Shown here in pieces: positions 36,159 to 38,966 of a DNA stretch of 38,966 nucleotides; within the stretch, counting starts at the first letter, position 1, and each line of letters begins with the position of its first letter. Under the pieces are notes generated by a model that was not told the origin of the DNA, did not search any database, and saw nothing but the letters and a program-made list of their open reading frames with translations. The DNA is taken from contig JAFTKO010000022.1 of the NCBI GenBank assembly GCA_017453205.1, positions 1 to 38,966 on the forward strand, given 5' to 3'. The position numbers and the translations under genes are program-made. Source of the DNA: Clostridia bacterium (lineage in GTDB: Bacteria > Bacillota > Clostridia > Oscillospirales > CAG-272).

Positions 36159-38966
36159 ATGAAATCATTTTTGAAGGCAACATTGACGTTATTGGTACTC
36201 TTATTCGTTTGTGTTCTTACGTTCACCGCTTGTGATGAAAAAGATCACGAGCACGCTTGGGGCGAATGGAATACAGTCGAAAACGCAAGCTGTACCAAAG
36301 AGGGCAAGCAGGAGCGTAGCTGTTCTTGCGGAGAAAAAGAATCTCAAAGCATCCCTATGGTATCTCATACTGTAGTATTGGATGCAGCGGTTTCTGCGAC
36401 TTGTGGAAACACGGGATTGACAGAAGGATCACACTGTTCTGTTTGCGGCGAAATCATCGTAGCGCAACAGACAATCGAAAAGGTAGATCATTCATTTGAT
36501 CTTGAAAATATCGTTTGGACTTGGAACGGTTATGAGTCGGTAACAGCAACCTTAACTTGTGTAAACGATAATACGCACACGAGACAAATCAATGCAAATG
36601 TTACCGATGAAGTAACAACTGCGCCGACTTGTACAGCGACCGGAACAAAAACCTACACGGCTACTGTAAAAATTGACGGCGTTACATATACCGCAACGAA
36701 AAACGAAACGATTGCGGCTCTCGGTCACACCGAAATTACCGATGCAGCGATTGTGGCTACCTGTGAACAAACAGGTTTAACCGAGGGCTCTCATTGTTCC
36801 GTTTGTAATGAGGTTTTAGTAGCACAGCAAGAAGTTCCTGCTACCGGTCATCATTATGATACCGGAAATATCGCATGGACTTGGGAGAAATATGATATTG
36901 GTGACGAGTCTGTTTATGTTACGCTGACTTGTAAAGAGAATGCTACACACACTAAAAAAATGTGGGTTCATCTGTCAAGCGAAATTACAGCTCCATCAAC
37001 CTGTAGTGCAGAAGGGGTGAAAACACACACCGCATACTTTGAGCTGGATGGCGTGAAATATAGTCAGCAAAAAACAGAATCTATCGAAAAAGCCGCTCAT
37101 ACTTGGGGTCACGGTACAGTAACCACACCGGCTACACCGGAAGTTGAGGGTGAGAAAACATATACTTGTGTTGATTGTCCAGCCGTGTATAGAGAGACAT
37201 TTGCTTATCCCATCACTCAGAACGAGTGGAACCAAGCGATTGATAATATTATTGGATCTCAGAATATAACTATGAATATCACCGGTGAAGGCGAGGGATG
37301 GAGTGGTTTTAATGCAACTTATTCTATCGACGGAACAAAATTATATATAATTTCTATTGCTGGTGATATATACGAAGTCTTTTATAGCAGAGAAAATGAT
37401 AAAGATTATTTTTATAATTTAACAGACGGTATATGGGAGAAATCCGAGTTGGGGGGAGTAATGGATTATTCTATATCGGTGTGCTTACCATGGAATGTTT
37501 GGGAGCAATTCAAAAATTCGTATAGCAGTTTCGTGTATGATGATAACACGGGTTTCTATGAAGCACCCGATCTTACTGTTGTTTTCAAACTTGGAGAGGA
37601 AGAAATAACTATTTCCGCAATCACGTTTGTTATTAGTGACGGAGTAATCACAGGTCTGAATTATACGTTTACATACGATGATGGCACAATTGAGATAATG
37701 AAAACGACTTTTAAAGATATTGGATCAACAACGGTAGTGATTCCTCACATCCACGAATGGAGCGAATGGTTTATTGAAACTGAAGCGACCTGTACCGATA
37801 ACGGCTTAAAGAAGCGTGAATGTACATGTGGAGAAGAAGAAACGGGGATCATTTACGCTGAAGGTCATAATTACGAATCTATAGTAACTGCTCCTACTTG
37901 CGAAGAACAAGGCTATACTACGTATACCTGTTCTGCTTGTGTAAGTTCTTATATCGGGCTTTATACTGATGCTTTAGGTCACAGTTGGGGTGAGTGGGAA
38001 GTTAAAGAAACAAATACAGTTCGTTATTGTGACAACGACTGCGGAGATTATCAGCGCATTACGTCTATCAGCGCAAGCTATCACGGTATTCGTTTGCTGA
38101 CGGGTGAATCTGTATGGGTCGATGATGTAACTGTTGTTGCTACTCTTTCCGACAATTCTATTATTTCGATTGACGATTTCACTCTTGAAAACGATGTGAT
38201 GACGGTTGACGGAGCAAATTATGTAACCGTAAAATTCAAGACACTTTCCACAACGTTTTCTGTTCCTGCTATTTATAATAATCTGCCCGGAACGACCTCT
38301 ACTTCTGAATTTACATATACAGAAGAAGATGATGCTATTACGATAACCGGCTTTATCGGATCGTCAACAGACATTATCATCCCTGCTCATATCAATCGCG
38401 TACCTGTTCGCTATATAGGAGAATCTGCTTTTAATGGGCAAGAGAATATTAAGAGTGTTGTTATTCCCGATAGTATATATAGTGTAGCCAAAGAAGCCTT
38501 TTACAATTGTAAGAGAATTGCAAGTGTAAGCTTCGGGAAAGGCTTGACCACGATCGGTCACCATGCTTTCTATAACTGCATCAGCCTAACCGAACTCACG
38601 ATCCCTGTCAATGTTATTACGATTGACGGAACTTGGGGAGACGGTGCATTTGAAAACTGCACAGGTCTAAAAAAGGTGACCATCGGTGACGCTACGGTTG
38701 ATATCGCTGCAACCACGATTGGCGAAAGAGCTTTTGCGAATTGTACCGCACTCACGGAAGTATTTATCGGAAATCAAGTGAAGCTCATTGATGCGGAAGC
38801 ATTCTCCGGATGCTCTGCATTGACTACGGTCACCATCGGAACAGGCGTTCAGAGCATCGGTGACGCGGCTTTCTATAACTGTGAGGCATTGACAACGGTT
38901 GTGGTTCCCGACAGCGTAATCACGATTGGAGCCGAAGCATTCTACAACTGCAAGAGAATCGCAAGC
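36159..38966 (+). CDS. BspA-like surface lipoprotein with Cys-rich repeats and leucine-rich repeats (3' partial)
   Basis: 936 codons in one open frame, running off the right edge with no stop. GGAGGAAAAAG precedes the ATG. Signal peptide (1-24) with a lipobox-like LTFTAC (Cys 25). Residues about 30-330 and 525-625 carry Cys-rich repeats of the form W-x-x-W…C-T-x-x-G…C-x-C-G (SCTKEGKQERSCSCGEKE, GLTEGSHCSVCGEIIVAQQ, CEEQGYTTYTCSACVSSY), the same type as in the beta-helix protein at 17894. A non-repeat domain lies between (about 350-520). From about residue 715, LRR_5/BspA-type repeats follow (IGESAFNGQENIKSVVIPDS, AFYNCKRIASVSFGKGLTTIG, AFANCTALTEVFIGN). BspA-like proteins mediate adhesion. 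It is predicted to be expressed from the invertible promoter upstream, thus phase variable. Confidence 0.88.
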   Translation, partial: MKSFLKATLTLLVLLFVCVLTFTACDEKDHEHAWGEWNTVENASCTKEGKQERSCSCGEKESQSIPMVSHTVVLDAAVSATCGNTGLTEGSHCSVCGEIIVAQQTIEKVDHSFDLENIVWTWNGYESVTATLTCVNDNTHTRQINANVTDEVTTAPTCTATGTKTYTATVKIDGVTYTATKNETIAALGHTEITDAAIVATCEQTGLTEGSHCSVCNEVLVAQQEVPATGHHYDTGNIAWTWEKYDIGDESVYVTLTCKENATHTKKMWVHLSSEITAPSTCSAEGVKTHTAYFELDGVKYSQQKTESIEKAAHTWGHGTVTTPATPEVEGEKTYTCVDCPAVYRETFAYPITQNEWNQAIDNIIGSQNITMNITGEGEGWSGFNATYSIDGTKLYIISIAGDIYEVFYSRENDKDYFYNLTDGIWEKSELGGVMDYSISVCLPWNVWEQFKNSYSSFVYDDNTGFYEAPDLTVVFKLGEEEITISAITFVISDGVITGLNYTFTYDDGTIEIMKTTFKDIGSTTVVIPHIHEWSEWFIETEATCTDNGLKKRECTCGEEETGIIYAEGHNYESIVTAPTCEEQGYTTYTCSACVSSYIGLYTDALGHSWGEWEVKETNTVRYCDNDCGDYQRITSISASYHGIRLLTGESVWVDDVTVVATLSDNSIISIDDFTLENDVMTVDGANYVTVKFKTLSTTFSVPAIYNNLPGTTSTSEFTYTEEDDAITITGFIGSSTDIIIPAHINRVPVRYIGESAFNGQENIKSVVIPDSIYSVAKEAFYNCKRIASVSFGKGLTTIGHHAFYNCISLTELTIPVNVITIDGTWGDGAFENCTGLKKVTIGDATVDIAATTIGERAFANCTALTEVFIGNQVKLIDAEAFSGCSALTTVTIGTGVQSIGDAAFYNCEALTTVVVPDSVITIGAEAFYNCKRIAS

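Overview
The window looks like the chromosome of an anaerobic, probably spore-forming gut Clostridia (Oscillospirales/Christensenellales-like Firmicute). The signs are consensus sigma-A promoters (TTGACA-17-TATAAT), strong AGGAGG ribosome sites, a BclA-like collagen-repeat spore-surface protein, a CotJC-type manganese catalase, a superoxide-reductase/ferritin/rubredoxin operon, and many recombinase and mobile-element relics. No rRNA, intact tRNA or CRISPR array was seen.

Layout. 1-0.7 kb: the end of a phage/ICE-type replication protein (DUF6291-like). 0.8-1.9 kb: an SGNH esterase behind a LacI-type operator. 2.0-2.4 kb: a sialidase-like relic. 2.5-3.7 kb: an oxidative-stress operon (superoxide reductase, ferritin, rubredoxin). 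3.8-4.3 kb: the 3' remnant of a hybrid-cluster protein gene. 4.3-6.5 kb: a MATE transporter fused to a cytidylate-kinase-like domain, with a leader terminator. 6.5-7.3 kb: nested transposase and integrase relics. 7.4-8.9 kb: the collagen-like protein. 9-9.5 kb: a recombinase relic and a small membrane protein.

9.6-23.1 kb is an unusual carbohydrate/phospho-glycan locus. A leftward operon encodes a phosphohexomutase and a beta-helix/PHP phosphoesterase fusion. Divergently lie an AraC regulator and then a rightward operon: a 993-residue beta-helix + membrane hairpin + solute-binding-protein fusion, two secreted beta-helix proteins, a 40-residue peptide, and a lipoprotein with a NAGPA phosphodiester-glycosidase domain. 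A 21-bp-spaced direct repeat just upstream of that operon's promoter is a likely AraC operator. The proposed joint role (processing of a phosphodiester-linked extracellular glycan) is inference.

23.4-23.9 kb holds a minus-strand promoter-to-terminator unit with a tRNA-like 3' end but no convincing ORF. 23.9-30.5 kb is redox and housekeeping content: Mn catalase; a HxlR regulator divergent from a radical SAM/nitroreductase/flavodoxin operon; an alpha/beta hydrolase, a PNPOx-like protein, a TfoX-like protein, a zinc-ribbon protein and an XRE regulator.

30.7-34.9 kb carries two paralogous large serine recombinases and two small homologous proteins, with duplicated hairpin and upstream motifs. 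35-39 kb is the most striking unit: a XerC/D-like tyrosine recombinase, then a 259-bp segment bounded by perfect 18-bp inverted repeats, then a large BspA-like leucine-rich-repeat lipoprotein that runs off the window. A good promoter inside the segment points away from the lipoprotein and a terminator faces it, so the sequenced state looks like the OFF phase of an invertible-promoter switch.
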